This document shows positions 1 to 12,600 of a stretch of 64,000 bases of DNA, piece after piece; within the stretch, counting starts at the first letter, position 1; every line of letters starts with the position of its first letter. The stretch comes from Pampus argenteus (lineage: Eukaryota; Chordata; Actinopteri; Scombriformes; Stromateidae): contig CM072863.1 of NCBI GenBank assembly GCA_036937835.1, positions 22,287,501 to 22,351,500 on the forward strand. The letters run 5' to 3'. The notes below the pieces were generated by a model. The model made no database searches. It saw only the letters and a list, made by a program, of their open reading frames with translations, and was not told the origin of the DNA. The translations under genes were made by a program, and so were the position numbers.

Positions 1-2169
1 TGGGACTCCATGAGAAACTTTGGTTTGCATGGAGGCTACATCATGAACATGAACAAACTGAGAACGGTCTAGGAAATATGACTTAAACCAGCCTAGGGCG
101 GTTCCTTTAATGCCAATTTGGTATTCCAGTCTCTGTAAGAGAATCTGATGGTCAATGGTGTCAAATGCGGCACTAAGATCTAATAGGACAAGTACAGAGA
201 TGAGTCCTTTGTCTGATGCCATTAGGAGGTCGTTTGTAACTTTAACTAGTGCGGTCTCTGTGCTATGATTTACTCTAAATCCTGACTGAAACTCCTCGAA
301 TAAACTGTTTGTGTGGAGAAAGTCACATAGTTGGTTGGCTACGGCTTTCTCAAGTACCTTCGAGATGAAAGAAAGGTTTGATATTGGTCTGTAATTGGCT
401 AAAACCTCTTGATCTAGAGTTGGTTTTTTAAGAAGAGGCTTAATCACAGCTATTTTAAAGGACTGTGGTACATATCCTGATAATAAAGACAGATTAATCA
501 TATTTAATAAGGACGGGCTAACTAAAGGTAATACATCTTTAAGCAGCCTGGTTGGGATGGGGTCTAAGAGACAGGTTGACGACTTAGATGAAGTAATTAT
601 TGTAGTTATTTGTTTAATGTCGACGGGAGAAAAGCAGTCTAAATATATGTCAGATTTTATAGCTATTTCCAAACTTGCTGTATCTGAAATCAGATGAGTG
701 CCTGATGAGGGCAAAAGGTGATGAATTTTGTCTCTAATATTTAGAATTTTATCATTAAAGAAGCTCATGAAGTCATTACTAGTTAGGCTTAAAGGAATAG
801 ATGACTCAATAGAGCTGTGGTTCTCTGTTAGCCTGGCTACAGTGCTGAAGAGAAACCTGGGGTTGTTCTTATTTTCCTCAATTAATGAGGAATAATAGGC
901 TGTTCTGGCATTACGCAGAGCCTTCCTATAAATTGCAAGATTATCTTGCCAGGCTAGGCGAGATTCTTCCAGTTTAGAGGCACGCCATTTACGTTCAGAT
1001 TTACGTGCCTCTTGCTTTAATTTGCGAGTGTGCTGGCTATACCATGGTGCTAACCTCCTCTGTTTTATTCTCTTCTTTTTCAGAGGTGCAATAGAGTCAA
1101 GAGTTGTCTGTAATGACTCTGTAGTATTACTAACGAGCTGATCTATGTGTGAGGGGCTACAGGAAGCTGCTAAGTCCTCTGTAACATTAAGACATGGCAT
1201 TGAATTTAATACTATAGTAATTGTTTCCTTAAATTTGGCTACAGCACTGTCAGATAAACATCTGCTGTAGGAGTTTCTGAAAAAAGGCTTATAGTCCAGT
1301 AGTATGAACTCAAAGGTTATTAGAAAATGGTCAGATAGGATAGGATTATGTGGAAAGACTATTAGATGATCAATTTCAATGCCATATGAGAGTATAAGGT
1401 CAAGAGTGTGGTTCAGACAATGAGTCGGTTTGTTTACACTCTGACAGAAGCCAATTGAGTCTAACAAAGAGATAAATGCAGTACTAAGACTATCACTATG
1501 GTTGTCGACATGAATATTAAAATCACCTACAATAATTACTTTATCTGATTTAACGACCAAGCCTGATGCAAATTCTGCAAATTCAGATAGAAATTCAGAA
1601 TAAGGACCTGGAGCTCGATATAATATAACAAATAATATTGGCTGTAATGTTTTCCAGGTTGGGTGAGTCAGGCTAAGAACGAGACTTTCAAATGAATTAT
1701 AATTTAGTTTAGGTTTCGGATTAATGAGTAAACTAGAGTCAAATATGGCTCCAACTCCACCACCTCGACCAGTACTTCGAGGAATATGAGTATTACAATG
1801 ACTGGGGGGAGTGGATTCATTTAAACTAACATATTCATCCTCCTGCAACCAGGTTTCAGTGAGGCAGAATAAATCAATATCATAATCAGATATTAATTCA
1901 TTTACTAAAACAGCTTTAGAGGACAAGGACCTAATATTCAAGAGTCCACATTTAATTATCTTGTTTTGGACTCTTGGAGATGTTGATTTAATATTTATCA
2001 GGTTTTTATGATTTACTCCTCTTCTGTTTGTTTTATCTTTAAATAATGCAGGTGGACGGGGGACAGACACAGTCTCTATACTAGATGGTTGGGTGGGCAA
2101 CTGCTCTAGTGGAGGCGCAGAGAAGCGTGTAAGACTGCAGCTCTGCTTCCTGGTCTCAACTCTGGATTG
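1..2169 (-). CDS. L2 LINE ORF2 (endonuclease and start of reverse transcriptase), partial
   Basis: An open frame runs from the codon after the ORF1 stop to the window edge (723 codons, no stop). It starts with about 76 linker codons that contain no ATG. The apurinic-like endonuclease follows, with motifs NIRSL, LTETWL, YRAPG, GDFNIH and SDHFL. The reverse transcriptase then begins with YRPISNLSF and LLDLSAAFDTIDH and runs up to GVP at the edge. It is collinear with the complete ORF2 of copy 2. The first AUG-encoded methionine comes only after the endonuclease, so the frame has no ordinary start. Expression by readthrough of the ORF1 stop, or origin as one fused ORF, is inferred. Confidence 0.85.
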
Positions 2170-3039
2170 TCATGGATTTGATCGACTAATAAACTTGACC
2201 ATGTTTCTAGATATAAGAGCTGCTCCATCCAAAGTGGGATGGATGCCGTCTCTCCTAATTAGACCAGGTTTTCCCCAGAAAGGTGTCCAATTATTTATAA
2301 AGCCCACATCATTATCTGGACACCACCTCGACAACCAGCGGTGAAATGACGACATGCGGCTATACATGTCATCACTGGTTACATTGGGTAGGGGACCAGA
2401 GAAAATTACGGAGTCCGACATTGTTTTTGCATATTCACACACCGATGACACATTAACTTTAGTAACCTCCGATTGACGTAACCGGGTGTCATTACCGCCG
2501 ACGTGAATAATAATTTTATTATATCTCCTCTTATCTTTAGCCAGCAGTTTTAAATTAGATTCAATGTCGCCCGCTCTGGCCCCCGGGATGCATTTAACTA
2601 TGGTCCCCGGTGTCGCTAACTTCACGTTTCTTAAGATTGAGCTGCCAATGACCAGAGTTGGCCTCTCAGCGGGTGTGTCGCTGAGTGGGGAAAATCGGTT
2701 TGATACGTGGAGTGGTTGGTGGTGTACCGTAGGCTTCTGTTTGGGGCTATGCCTCCTTCGAACAGTCACCCAGCCTCCCGGCTGCTCGGGAACTACCGGG
2801 GGACGGCTAGCTACAGCTGCCTTCGGTGGTACCGCACCGGCTACAGGGGACTTGCTAACTGATTTTTCGGTGGTGCGGTACCGTGCCTCTAAGTCGCTAA
2901 CCCTCGCCTCCAGAGCTACAAATAAATTACATTTAATGCATTTACCATTTTCACTAAAGGAGGACGAGGAGTAACTAAACATCTTACACACAGAGCAGGA
3001 GAGAGGAGAAGAGAGAGTGGGAGATGAGAGAGAAGCCAT
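2170..3039 (-). CDS. L2 LINE ORF1 protein, SGNH/GDSL esterase-like
   Basis: This is a 289-residue ORF1 of the LINE. Residues 15-37 hold two CxxC pairs (C15, C18, C34, C37), which suggest a small zinc-binding motif. A short stretch likely to form a coiled coil (about 40-60) follows, then a basic, proline-rich linker. Residues 128-285 look like an SGNH hydrolase: the IGSS block (S133/S134), the GGND block (181-184) and DGIH (D264, H267) fit the catalytic Ser, oxyanion and Asp/His positions. ORF1 esterases of this type are known in CR1/L2 LINEs, where they are thought to bind membranes or RNP partners; that role is not visible here. The stop is TGA at 2172-2170, and ORF2 continues in the same frame directly after it. 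Confidence 0.85.
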   Translation of the reverse strand: MASLSSPTLSSPLSCSVCKMFSYSSSSFSENGKCIKCNLFVALEARVSDLEARYRTTEKSVSKSPVAGAVPPKAAVASRPPVVPEQPGGWVTVRRRHSPKQKPTVHHQPLHVSNRFSPLSDTPAERPTLVIGSSILRNVKLATPGTIVKCIPGARAGDIESNLKLLAKDKRRYNKIIIHVGGNDTRLRQSEVTKVNVSSVCEYAKTMSDSVIFSGPLPNVTSDDMYSRMSSFHRWLSRWCPDNDVGFINNWTPFWGKPGLIRRDGIHPTLDGAALISRNMVKFISRSNP

Positions 3040-3282
3040 TTTCTAGCTAGGCTAGCTAGTAAGTCAGACAGCGAACTGATAAAAACTATCGGACTGTGGT
3101 TGCTAAAGTTAAGAGACCTGTCCGTGTACAAACAGAACAAGTCTATGTGGTGGTGCAAAGTTGTAAAAACACTCGCCAATGTCAGGAATATATGACAATA
3201 TAACTAGGTGAGCAGAACAGAGAGCACCGTGTCAGTAACACCAGTAACCGGAAGTGACAGAATACGCTTACCGTAAAGCAGG

Positions 3283-3314
3283 TACTGTATATATATATAT
3301 ATATATATACAGTA
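3283..3314. repeat. TA-repeat palindrome
   Basis: TACTG and CAGTA flank a (TA)n core of about 22 bases, giving a near-perfect 32-base palindrome. It sits at the presumed 5' boundary of L2 copy 1. Confidence 0.8.
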
Positions 3315-5679
3315 TATACCCTATACCTTGATAAAAGTGTCTCTAACTGAACGTAAGAACATTTTGAATTCAGAACAATTACTTGTAGGTGTGCTTATAC
3401 ACATTGTATATCTAGTAGGTGATTTGGTCATTTTTAAACAGGTAAGATGGCCAAATGGGAGTTTTAAGACTGCAGTATTATCATATAGGCCTCACCGAAA
3501 TTCTTGATATTGTGATTATAATTTGCTTTAATACAAAGGTGACACTACTTTATAGAATATATAGGCTTCAATATAGTATAGCACTGAGTATTTATAGTAT
3601 AGTTTAAATAATCCAAGATGAAACTGACCTGCCGGACTGAGAGAAAAGGGCGATGGATTTATCAATACACAGCTCAGTTGGGCTACTGATATTTCTGGAC
3701 CATGGTCAGGGCCGTAGAACTTGCACAAACTTCAAATAAAAAAGATTAAAGAGTCAGGCAGTCCAGACTAACATATTCAACTAAACAACCCGTCTATAGC
3801 ATCCCTCCTCATCCTCCCTCAAATCACCAGCTGGGTATGTAAATGTAGCTGATTTGACTCAAGTACATTAAAACAGCCTGAATATGTTTTCTAGCACTGC
3901 TGATACGTTCTTGCATTGAGAGTAGAGGTTTGCCTCTGACTCAGTAAATATCTATAATCCCTGACATGTCTCAGGGTCCAACGTCCCGCTCTGGGCCCCT
4001 CGTTTATTTAGAGTCTAAGACATAATGCAGCTATAGACTAATGGGCTACATCTACAATTGTAGAAAAAAAAAAAAAGAAAAAAAGAAACTTATGATGAAA
4101 ACCAACCTAATACATTTCCCCACAGAGTACAGTTAGACTGCTTTTTCTCTTAACATAATTGAGGCAAACCCACGGAGGTCTGTTTTCATGTCTCTGCATG
4201 CGTTATGGTGGTTACAATATGTCGAACCTTTTTTTATAAACAGTGGGTTTAGCTGACTTCATGGATATTTTCATAGATGGAAGCATCTATGTGCAGTGCT
4301 GTTACTTGATCACGCAGACGTCCAGTAAACGAGTTAAGCTCAGCATGCGATTCAAAGCTGCCACTATTTCCCCTAAACATACAATATTAATCAATGTGAC
4401 TGTTCGTAACAAACATTGCTGTGCTTGTAATGATAGCACGATATAAGAGCTGAAACAGCCTCTAACATCATTCCAATGAATGCAGGTTTAATGACATTTA
4501 ACTGCGCAGTGAATGCAGGCTTGATTAGAGTTGTATCTGCCTGATAAACAGTACTCTAATGTTTCCACTAAAGGTGAATCGATTGTTTTTTCATTCCAGG
4601 TACATCATTAAAATAAAATCAGCATATTTTTCAGCTTTCAATAATTCCCTACTTCAAATAAACTGGTTACTATATACCGTAATTGTTTCTGCTTAATGTC
4701 TATCCAGTTCATATTTGTCATCATGAGGCATCGTTACATTATCAAACTTTACTTTCTTATCAAACACTGTTTCATTGTTTTATTGCATAACCTTTAGCTG
4801 ATTGGAATGACTGGAAGTGTAGCCGAGCAGTACTTGAGCCTGTATGTTCATAATGCACATTCCTCATATGGAAATCTTTATCATCATTTTGGCCCTTGAT
4901 GTGTGTTTTTTTTTTTTTTTTTATGTAATTGAAAACATAAACTATTGTGCTGTTCACCGAGTTCTTATGTGGACGAAGGGTTCATTTAAAGTGGATAGGC
5001 ATTCCTATCAGAAACATATGTTGCCGTTTGAGAACTGAAATTGCAGTTTTCAACCTATTTCAACTCCCTCAAAACAGAAACACACACACAAACACACACA
5101 CATATGATTCACAATAGTATCTTTCTTGTTGGATTTTTTGTCTGTAAAATAATGACCTGCAAACTTGCAGAGCTGATATATAAAACGATATGCAGGCACA
5201 AATGTACCAGTAAAACCAGTGGAGCTTTTTTGCGCTGATATTACATACATACATACATACTTGTGGAACACTGACTTCCACTTTGGGGTCGAGTGTAAGT
5301 TTTTAGGATATAAAATCTTAGTCACCAGTTAACGGCAGAGATGTGATTATCAGCTCGCCACCCAAGAACACTGCCAACTACAATACAATCTGAACCAGAG
5401 GCCAGTGCTGGGGAAACTACCCTCAAAGTGTAGCTGGTTAGGCTGCAGTACAAGATCTATTTAACATCATAAACCATCTACTGTTAATATAAATCAACAA
5501 ATGCAATCATCATTGGTAAATCAAATGAATGTGCTTGTGAGAGATGTCTCTCCATATTAATCACTGATAGATAAATTACACAAGTGAAATTAAGATTCCT
5601 TCTATCTTCATGTGGAGTCTGTTAAATGTGTTTTAAATCTCAGTATTATTAAAGTAACTGTGTGTATGTATGATGACAG

Positions 5680-5995
5680 GCATGCTGTCTAGGGGGAACG
5701 GTGTGTGAACCCAAAATGCAGTTTATTAAAAAAAAACTGGACTCAGGGGTGCAAGTAACCAAAAATCCAGAACAGGCCAACGAGAACAAAAGTACCAGAA
5801 CAAGGAACTTTCAGAACCAGACTCAGGTCTGACTTAAATAAAGGAAAGTCATCAGGACATGTGGCACAGGTGAGTAGGGCAACACAAAAAACAGGGAGCT
5901 GATTGGTTGGGGAAAACACCAGAAGCAGGCGCAGGGCAGGACTGACGAGGGTGATGCAGGGCTGGTGTGGAGGAAAACAGTCCACGAACAAAAAA
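5680..5995 (-). repeat. Interspersed repeat, possibly a solo LTR
   Basis: Read on the minus strand, this block has a TATA-like TTTATTTAAG near 5830-5845. About 100 bases later it has AATAAA (near 5725), then a short tail ending in a TGTCA-type terminus. That order (promoter, then polyadenylation signal in a block of about 300 bases) is typical of a solo LTR. The wording of the sequence resembles dispersed fish repeats I have seen. No partner LTR or internal region is present, and the ends are approximate. Confidence 0.35.
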
Positions 5996-6331
5996 AAACC
6001 AAAACCCCAAAACTGCCTCATATTTGCTCATATTACACCTCAACTGGCTCGTGAAAATCTGTATCTGCATTGTTCAAAGTATGCAGGAAAACAACCAATA
6101 TATGAATGTCAATACATGCATGTCATTTACACCTCAGTCACATAGTGCTAAGAACATCAATTGTGGAAACCTATTCGAAAGGGTTGACTCACTGGTTTGT
6201 TGTATCTACCAACAATAAAGAAATCAGACATTTTTTGATAACTGATTAGTAGTTTAGAACTGCAAGAGGCTTTTTGAAGGGGGTGTATGGAGGTCAATTC
6301 AATCCAGCCAGTAGGGATATCAAAAGTCTCT

Positions 6332-6373
<42 letters not shown>
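6332..6373. repeat. (AC)n microsatellite
   Basis: An uninterrupted AC dinucleotide run of about 21 units in intergenic DNA. Confidence 0.95.
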
Positions 6374-6374
<1 letters not shown>

Positions 6375-8370
6375 TCACGCTTGAGTAATCTCTACACAGA
6401 CAGCTGACACAGCGTTAGCATGCTAAATTCAGTGTCACCATGTTGTGCAATTGTCCTGTCGCTCTGAGCTCCTCTATCTGATGCTTCTTTATGTAACAGT
6501 CGGTGTGATTTCAGACGGCTCAGTTAGCCTGACCTGTTCACCTTGTCTGGCCACAAATGCTCCGATATATCAAAGACGGAGATCAGGTCCACACATAGTA
6601 CAGTTAGTGGCAGTGCTGAAATGTAACTATTATTTTGTACTTTTCCAATAAATCTATCAAAAGCCTGCATGTATTTCTATTCATTTCATAAGCTCCAATG
6701 AAATAAAGTGCAACTCAAATTACAAGCACCTTGTTTTAAAAGCGATAGGGTATTAAGTGTTTACACTGTAGGCACACGGCTTCTCCTCAGACTGGTCCCA
6801 GGGACCAGCAGATGTATATTTGCTATGTAAGCAGAGTCTTACACATGCCTAATGTTTGTATTAGTGCATCAGCCAGAGTATGTGATTGGCTTTTTGTCAT
6901 CTTTACACTATGAACTCCTTTACAAAGATCATCACATATTAAAAGACCTTTTATGTCCATGTGAAGTATATGACAAAGCAAAGGCCTAAAGAAGCTTAAT
7001 GTATACAACACAGCACAACGTCTTACAGTCAGATACAGTCAGTCCACAACAAACAGGGCCCAGGTACACCCTTCTGTTTACACCACACTGTGTTCTGCAT
7101 ACAGTCCAGATATACAAATATGGAGTTTTTCCAACTAAACCTTATCAAAAACATGCAGGTAAGAACACATAATCCAAATATTATTGTATTATTAATTCTC
7201 GGATTGCTTTGGATTTATTCTTTTGTTGTTTTGACATTTTTTTCTGAGCCTGCTTCCAAATGGTGTTTCAATGTGGGACCAAACATTTTAACCACTGAAC
7301 CACTCTGGACAGTTGACTTCCATAACAAGAAACTCAATTGGATTTATTCCAAAGTATCTGAGGAGTTAACAAGCGTTTCAACATTGTGGACATCTATTCT
7401 TAATAACTGTGTGACAGCGTTGACCTCTGTCACATTACTGTACGCTTAAGCAATTTCTGAAATGAGCCTAGCTTGGTGTAAAACCACAAAGATTTATTCC
7501 TAAAAGTTTTCCGTCTCTTCTCTTTTCCCATCACCATCTCTTAGTTTTTATCTTAACATCTTTCTCTCGCTTTAACCTTGTCTCTTTCTCTCTATCCAGA
7601 CGCCTCCTACGCAGATATGCAACATCTACTCTTTAGCAATTGGGAGTCCGCTGAGACGTCTGCAGTGTCTATTTTCACTCTTAATCTGTCTCGTGCGCGG
7701 AGGCTGCCAGTAGAGGCCATATTCTCTCCTCCTGAAACCACACAGGAAGACAAGATTTCAACAGTAAACCGCTGTAAATAGGACCTTACTCAGACTCGCT
7801 GGGACCAGTTGTTTTTTTTCTGGCTACTGTGCGCTGATGCCAGGAGGTTTTAAAAAGGGGTACACATACCTGGTGGGATAAAACCATATAATTTAATATT
7901 TAATGTTGAGTTATGCATTTTATTTCTGCCAAAAGACATTAATATCAGCTACTATAGGGTAATTCCAGTAAAAATTATGATGCTGGCATATACTTTACAC
8001 TTCATTATTTTCTTGTGTGTGTTCAAATAATGGCACATTTCTGTGGTTTGATGTCATGCAGCTATGAATTATAATACAATTTTATGACGCAATTAGAACA
8101 TGCTACAAACTACCTTTGCCATAAATTAAATTACAAGCCATTTTACAAATAAAAGGTACAGTGTCACTATTTTCTTTATTTGAAAGAAAAACGCTCATAA
8201 TATATATATATATATGTATATAAAAACACTAAAACTGTCGAGCCAGCAAAATCCAGATAAAGATGATCTAGGTTTTGCCTCTCAGGCTGTTCTAATGTGT
8301 TGTTGGAATTTGTTGACACTACTCAAGGCTGAAAAATATATTCTTCCTTCTCTTTGTCTATATCTTTTAA

Positions 8371-8409
8371 TAAGGAGGAGGAGGAAGAAGAAGAAGAAGA
8401 AGAAGAAGA
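8371..8409. repeat. (GGA/GAA)n microsatellite
   Basis: Purine-only triplet run, GGA changing to GAA. It lies inside a spurious plus-strand ORF, not in a gene I can support. Confidence 0.85.
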
Positions 8410-9257
8410 GCATTAGTTATTTCCCCATGTTTAAATGCTACACTTACAGACTGAGATTGATCATGAGTTTTGCATTAAAATCTGAAGGCTTTGCTGAATA
8501 GTAGCTTTATGACGTTAACAACAGGTTAGGTTGGTTGTGGGAAATTCCTCTCCCTGAATTATGAATGATTTCCTCCTACATGTTGCTACACTTTCACACA
8601 AAGAGCGCAAGAGATGGAGAATACTGTTAGCTTTGTTTCAGACTTGTCTTACTGGTAGTTAGGGGGAAGTCTCTCTCTCTCTCACACACACACACACATT
8701 TAACCACATGGTCATATGTGTAATGGCCCACAGATGTGTTCTCAGCCCTTGGCTCACCAAAGAGGATATCCTGATGACTGCTTGGTAGAGCTGCCAAATC
8801 TTCACAGAAACACAACAAAGAATGATGATGCAGGGACAAGGTGCAGATGAGAACATTGTTCACATTTGATTTTTCTTTTTTTTTCTTCCTTGAACTTTTC
8901 CACTGAATCCAATGAACTTGGACACGTTTCTGACATACTGTATGTTGTGTTATACGTGAGGAGGGAACATTTAAACATTATGTCAGTCACACAACAAAAG
9001 ATCATTTTCATTGTCTTCTAAAAGTTGTTTATGGAGCTAAATATTACATTATTTTTGTGTTTTGACACGCTATAGTTTCAAGTGTTCCTTGGATTAGCAG
9101 TTAGAAAATAATGAACAGAAGAGTAGTTGCTCGTGAGTGACAGGTAGAACTACGCTTTTGGCAACCATGTATGTATTTTAAACACCAAATGAAGAACAAT
9201 TAATTGTTCAGCCACATTAAAGATACTGATGGCACAAAACATACACATTGCTAGTGC

Positions 9258-9265
<8 letters not shown>

Positions 9266-9302
<37 letters not shown>
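9266..9302. repeat. (AT)n microsatellite
   Basis: About 18 AT units, directly upstream of the truncated L2 3' end that starts near 9306. The LINE copy may have inserted into it. Confidence 0.9.
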
Positions 9303-9305
<3 letters not shown>

Positions 9306-9308
<3 letters not shown>

Positions 9309-9616
9309 TATTATTCATTGTGACATTATTATTCATTGTGAGTGTACAATATGTGTGTGTTGATTTGTTCTGTACATGTGACATCATTGCACGTCTGTCC
9401 GTCCTGGGAGAGGGATCCCTCCTCTGTGGCTCTTCCTGAGGTTTCTTCCACCTTTTTCCCTGTTAAAAGGTTTTTTGGTGGGCAAGTTTTTCCTCACTAG
9501 AATCGAGGGTCTAAGGACAGAGGGTGTCACTCCCTGTACAGATTGTAAAGCCCTCTGAGACAAATGTATTTTGTGATTTTGGGCTATATAAATAAAATTT
9601 GATTTGATTTGATTTG
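9306..9616 (+). mobile_element. L2 LINE, severely 5'-truncated copy (3' UTR only)
   Basis: Nearly identical to 48500-48790, the 3' UTR of L2 copy 2. It includes the stretch before the AATAAA and ends in tandem TGATT units (GATTT repeats to about 9616). Its first 35 bases hold a local tandem duplication of CATTATTATTCATTGTG. The high identity means a recent, target-primed insertion of the same L2 subfamily. The antisense ORF of 107 codons over it is spurious. Confidence 0.9.
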
Positions 9617-12600
9617 ACATACATACATACATACATAAAACATATATCAACATATTGGAAAGTACAGTACACTTATCACCCAAGAAAACAGATAGCCTAC
9701 CACTCATGTCTGTGCATTAGGTACAGAGCTGAAGGTGATTAGCCTAGCCTAGCCTAGCCTAGCATATACTAGCATAGCATAGCATAGCACTGCAAAACGG
9801 CTCGCTTGGCTCTGTCCAAAGTTCAAATATGCATCTACCAAAACCTCCAAAACTCACTAATTAACACATCAACGCCGTGTTTATTTAATCTGTACACAAA
9901 ATATATTTTTAAAAAAATGACAACTTGTGATTGAAGAATGATTTTGGAACAAACTGTTGATGTCACATTTCTGTGCTTACGGATTTAACAAATGAGACAC
10001 AGCATCTTAACGGAGTTTTCTTAGACTTGTTTTTTTTGTCTTCACTGTTTCCCTCTGCTTCCAACCTGTATGCTAAACTACAATAACCACATTCTGAGCT
10101 TATGTTTTGGGTGGAAAGGCGCATTTTAGTCCAAAATCTGTCTTCTCTATATTGCTAATTCATATTGCACATTGATTCATTGTGGAGCCATTTTGCAGCT
10201 TGTTTACAGAAATATTGACTTGGTTATGATTTATTAATATGGCTTACATGCATATTTTCAGATTCAAGGCTTATGATCCCTATCCTATTTATACAGTACT
10301 GAATATATACACATTTCCCAAAGCTTATGCTTTGCATTTGCTCCATAAATCTGGAAGCAAGCCTTCATTTTTCACTGCTACTCTACACTGTACAGTTAAG
10401 GAGCTGCAGTATCTATGAACTTTAGATACATTATGCAGATGTGCATGAGGCAATATGTTCAAAGCAAATGAAGAGGAAGGAGTGTAAGCAGCACATTGTC
10501 TTACTGTTTCCCTTCTAACAGGAAATACACTTCCCTGTGGAAGACTGGTGTGTCTGTGCAGGCTGCGTTGCCTCACTTTGCAAGTACAGTACATAGATAT
10601 AAGTATAACATATGGGCAAACACGTTGCACACACTGGTCCAAGATAAACAGTCTTCCCGTGGACATACATAGTGCAGAACACACACAAACCAATCACCTC
10701 ATACTGTATCTATCATCATGTCTACAGTATAAATGATAGATAACAGAGATTCTACACAGCTCCTGACAACCACAGCTCACTGCAATCCCCTGAAGCTAAT
10801 TAATCAGCCCAGACAATCTGCTCAGTCCTGTCTCACTGAATACAGTTCAGACATAAAGCACTTCCTGTCCAGCCATCAGCGTGTAACCTTGAGCCTCTCT
10901 GAACACCATAAAGCCAGCTGGAACACTGATAAGATACTGCATGTGTACATCCAGTGATGTTAGGGCACACTGTGATTATAAATAGGGTCACTAAAACATT
11001 GGCACCTATGGGACACAACGGGATAAACACATGGTTTGTTTGTTTGTTTACGTATTCTATGGCCGACATAGGAGAGGACAGTGTGTACGATTGTGAACCT
11101 GTCCTTTAACTGGCCATGGTATAAGTGAAATCACTATGAGGCTTACCAGCAAATACATCGAGTGAAAAAATACAACATAGTTTATGGTACATTAGTTCTA
11201 TCTGTATCATTCACATTTAGTTATGTTTGACTTAGTTTGTTCCGGTTTCTATTTCTTTTGAGTTACCAGTGCTAAGTGTGCAGAAGATGCACCCCTTACA
11301 ACAGCTGTTAAATACAGGAAGTGGCCATTCAGACTATACCAAGTGCCCTCCACATAATGAGTATGTTTATTTCTTGAGACTATATATCAGTTTTTTTGGT
11401 GCTTTTTGTTAATTATTAATGCTTCAAATTGTCCCGTGTTTTTTTTTTCTTTGCAATAGTCTGATCAGTGTGTTCAGTGTGTTAGGTCAGCTGTTCTGTT
11501 CTATTCAATTCATGTTAAGTTGTCATAGTGTCATGGAGTTAAGCTCTGTTTCCTTGACCTCAATTATGGGCCCACAGCATTTGCTTTATGTTATGTCTGC
11601 CAGCTCAACACTTTACACACCACTCTACCGCTGGAAATACTCGCTATGGAACTAAAAGTGTATTAATCCTCAGCTGAAAATAGTCCCCAACAAATGCACT
11701 GTTTGACTCCTGTTTTAGTAATGTTTGCAAAAAAAACAACAAAAAAACTACGTATAGTGCACAGATGTTATAGATTTTTGTGGGAATGAAGCTGAGTGAG
11801 GCTTGGAGCTGTATTTGTGTCTCATGAATACAAATAACAGCCTTAGAGATGGTGTCGTTCATTATTTTCTTATTCTGGGACACTGTATCGTACATGATCC
11901 AACAACAGAAAAATACTTTTTTATTTTTATTTTTATTTTTTAACTGGTCACTATTGAAAAGTCAAACATAAAATTATTTCCTGAATACAAGAATCATAGT
12001 TTTTATATCTGCTGGACGTTTTTGGTCCACTTCTAAAAACGACTGATGCTTCTTTTGTTTTTCTCGGGAGGACAGTCTTGCGTGATCACTTACTTTACTG
12101 CTAACTAAGCTTTAAGTAACAGCCGCTAAACTTCAGCTACTTGGTAGCCACCAGAAGCCTGTAGCTGTACTTGGCATCGTTCAGTATATAATAAAGGCAA
12201 TGTTCCACTAAGAAAACCAAGCTTTCTTGATTATATAAAGGTTAATGACAACCGTGCCTGCTGTGTGTAATGTGTATTATACACAGGAAACTGTAACAAC
12301 TTATGTGCCCATATTTTGTGAAGTAGCTCATGACCCAAACCAGGTGCGGCCTCCTGTACAATATGTTCATGTCTATGAGCAGCTGTCAAGGTAAATACGT
12401 CCACATTTAGACGGATCATATGGAACGAATTAACTGTTGCTTTCCCCCTCCTCTCAGCTCCTCGTGTTCTCAATAACCCTTCTCCCCAAAATGCACACAC
12501 TCACACGCGGATGCTTGCCTTCTACGTACTGCACATCATTACCAGAAGTACAATCTCCAGACCTTCATCGACTACACTTTGAAAATCTCCTTTCGGAGGA

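Larger units (their letters stand above)
1..3270 (-). mobile_element. L2-clade LINE, 5' part (copy 1), cut by the left edge
   Basis: This is a non-LTR retrotransposon read on the minus strand, with a 5' leader (about 3040-3270), ORF1 (3039-2170) and the first 723 codons of ORF2 (2169-1). Positions 1-1962 align with 47202-45241 of the second copy without any indel and with about six substitutions seen by eye, so the copy is young. The two ORFs, the esterase-like ORF1 and the type of 3' tail seen on the other copy (tandem TGATT units after AATAAA) place it in the L2/CR1 group of fish LINEs. The exact 5' end is uncertain. It lies close to a TA-repeat palindrome at 3283-3314, which may be its insertion site. 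Confidence 0.9.
3315..9305. other. Intergenic, AT-rich; no supported gene
   Basis: I see only short chance ORFs, homopolymer and dinucleotide runs and one LTR-like repeat (5680-5995). The longest ORF, 119 codons at 7090-7449 (+), has no recognisable domain and no typical coding bias, so I do not call it a gene. Confidence 0.55.

Noticed and set aside
5404..5460. Resemblance to the end of a fish hAT-type MITE (CAGTGCTGGGGAAACTAC)
   Set aside because: Only one end is present; no partner terminus or target duplication found.
7090..7449. 119-codon plus-strand ORF
   Set aside because: Hydrophobic stretch by chance in AT-rich DNA; no family resemblance and no flanking splice or promoter signals.
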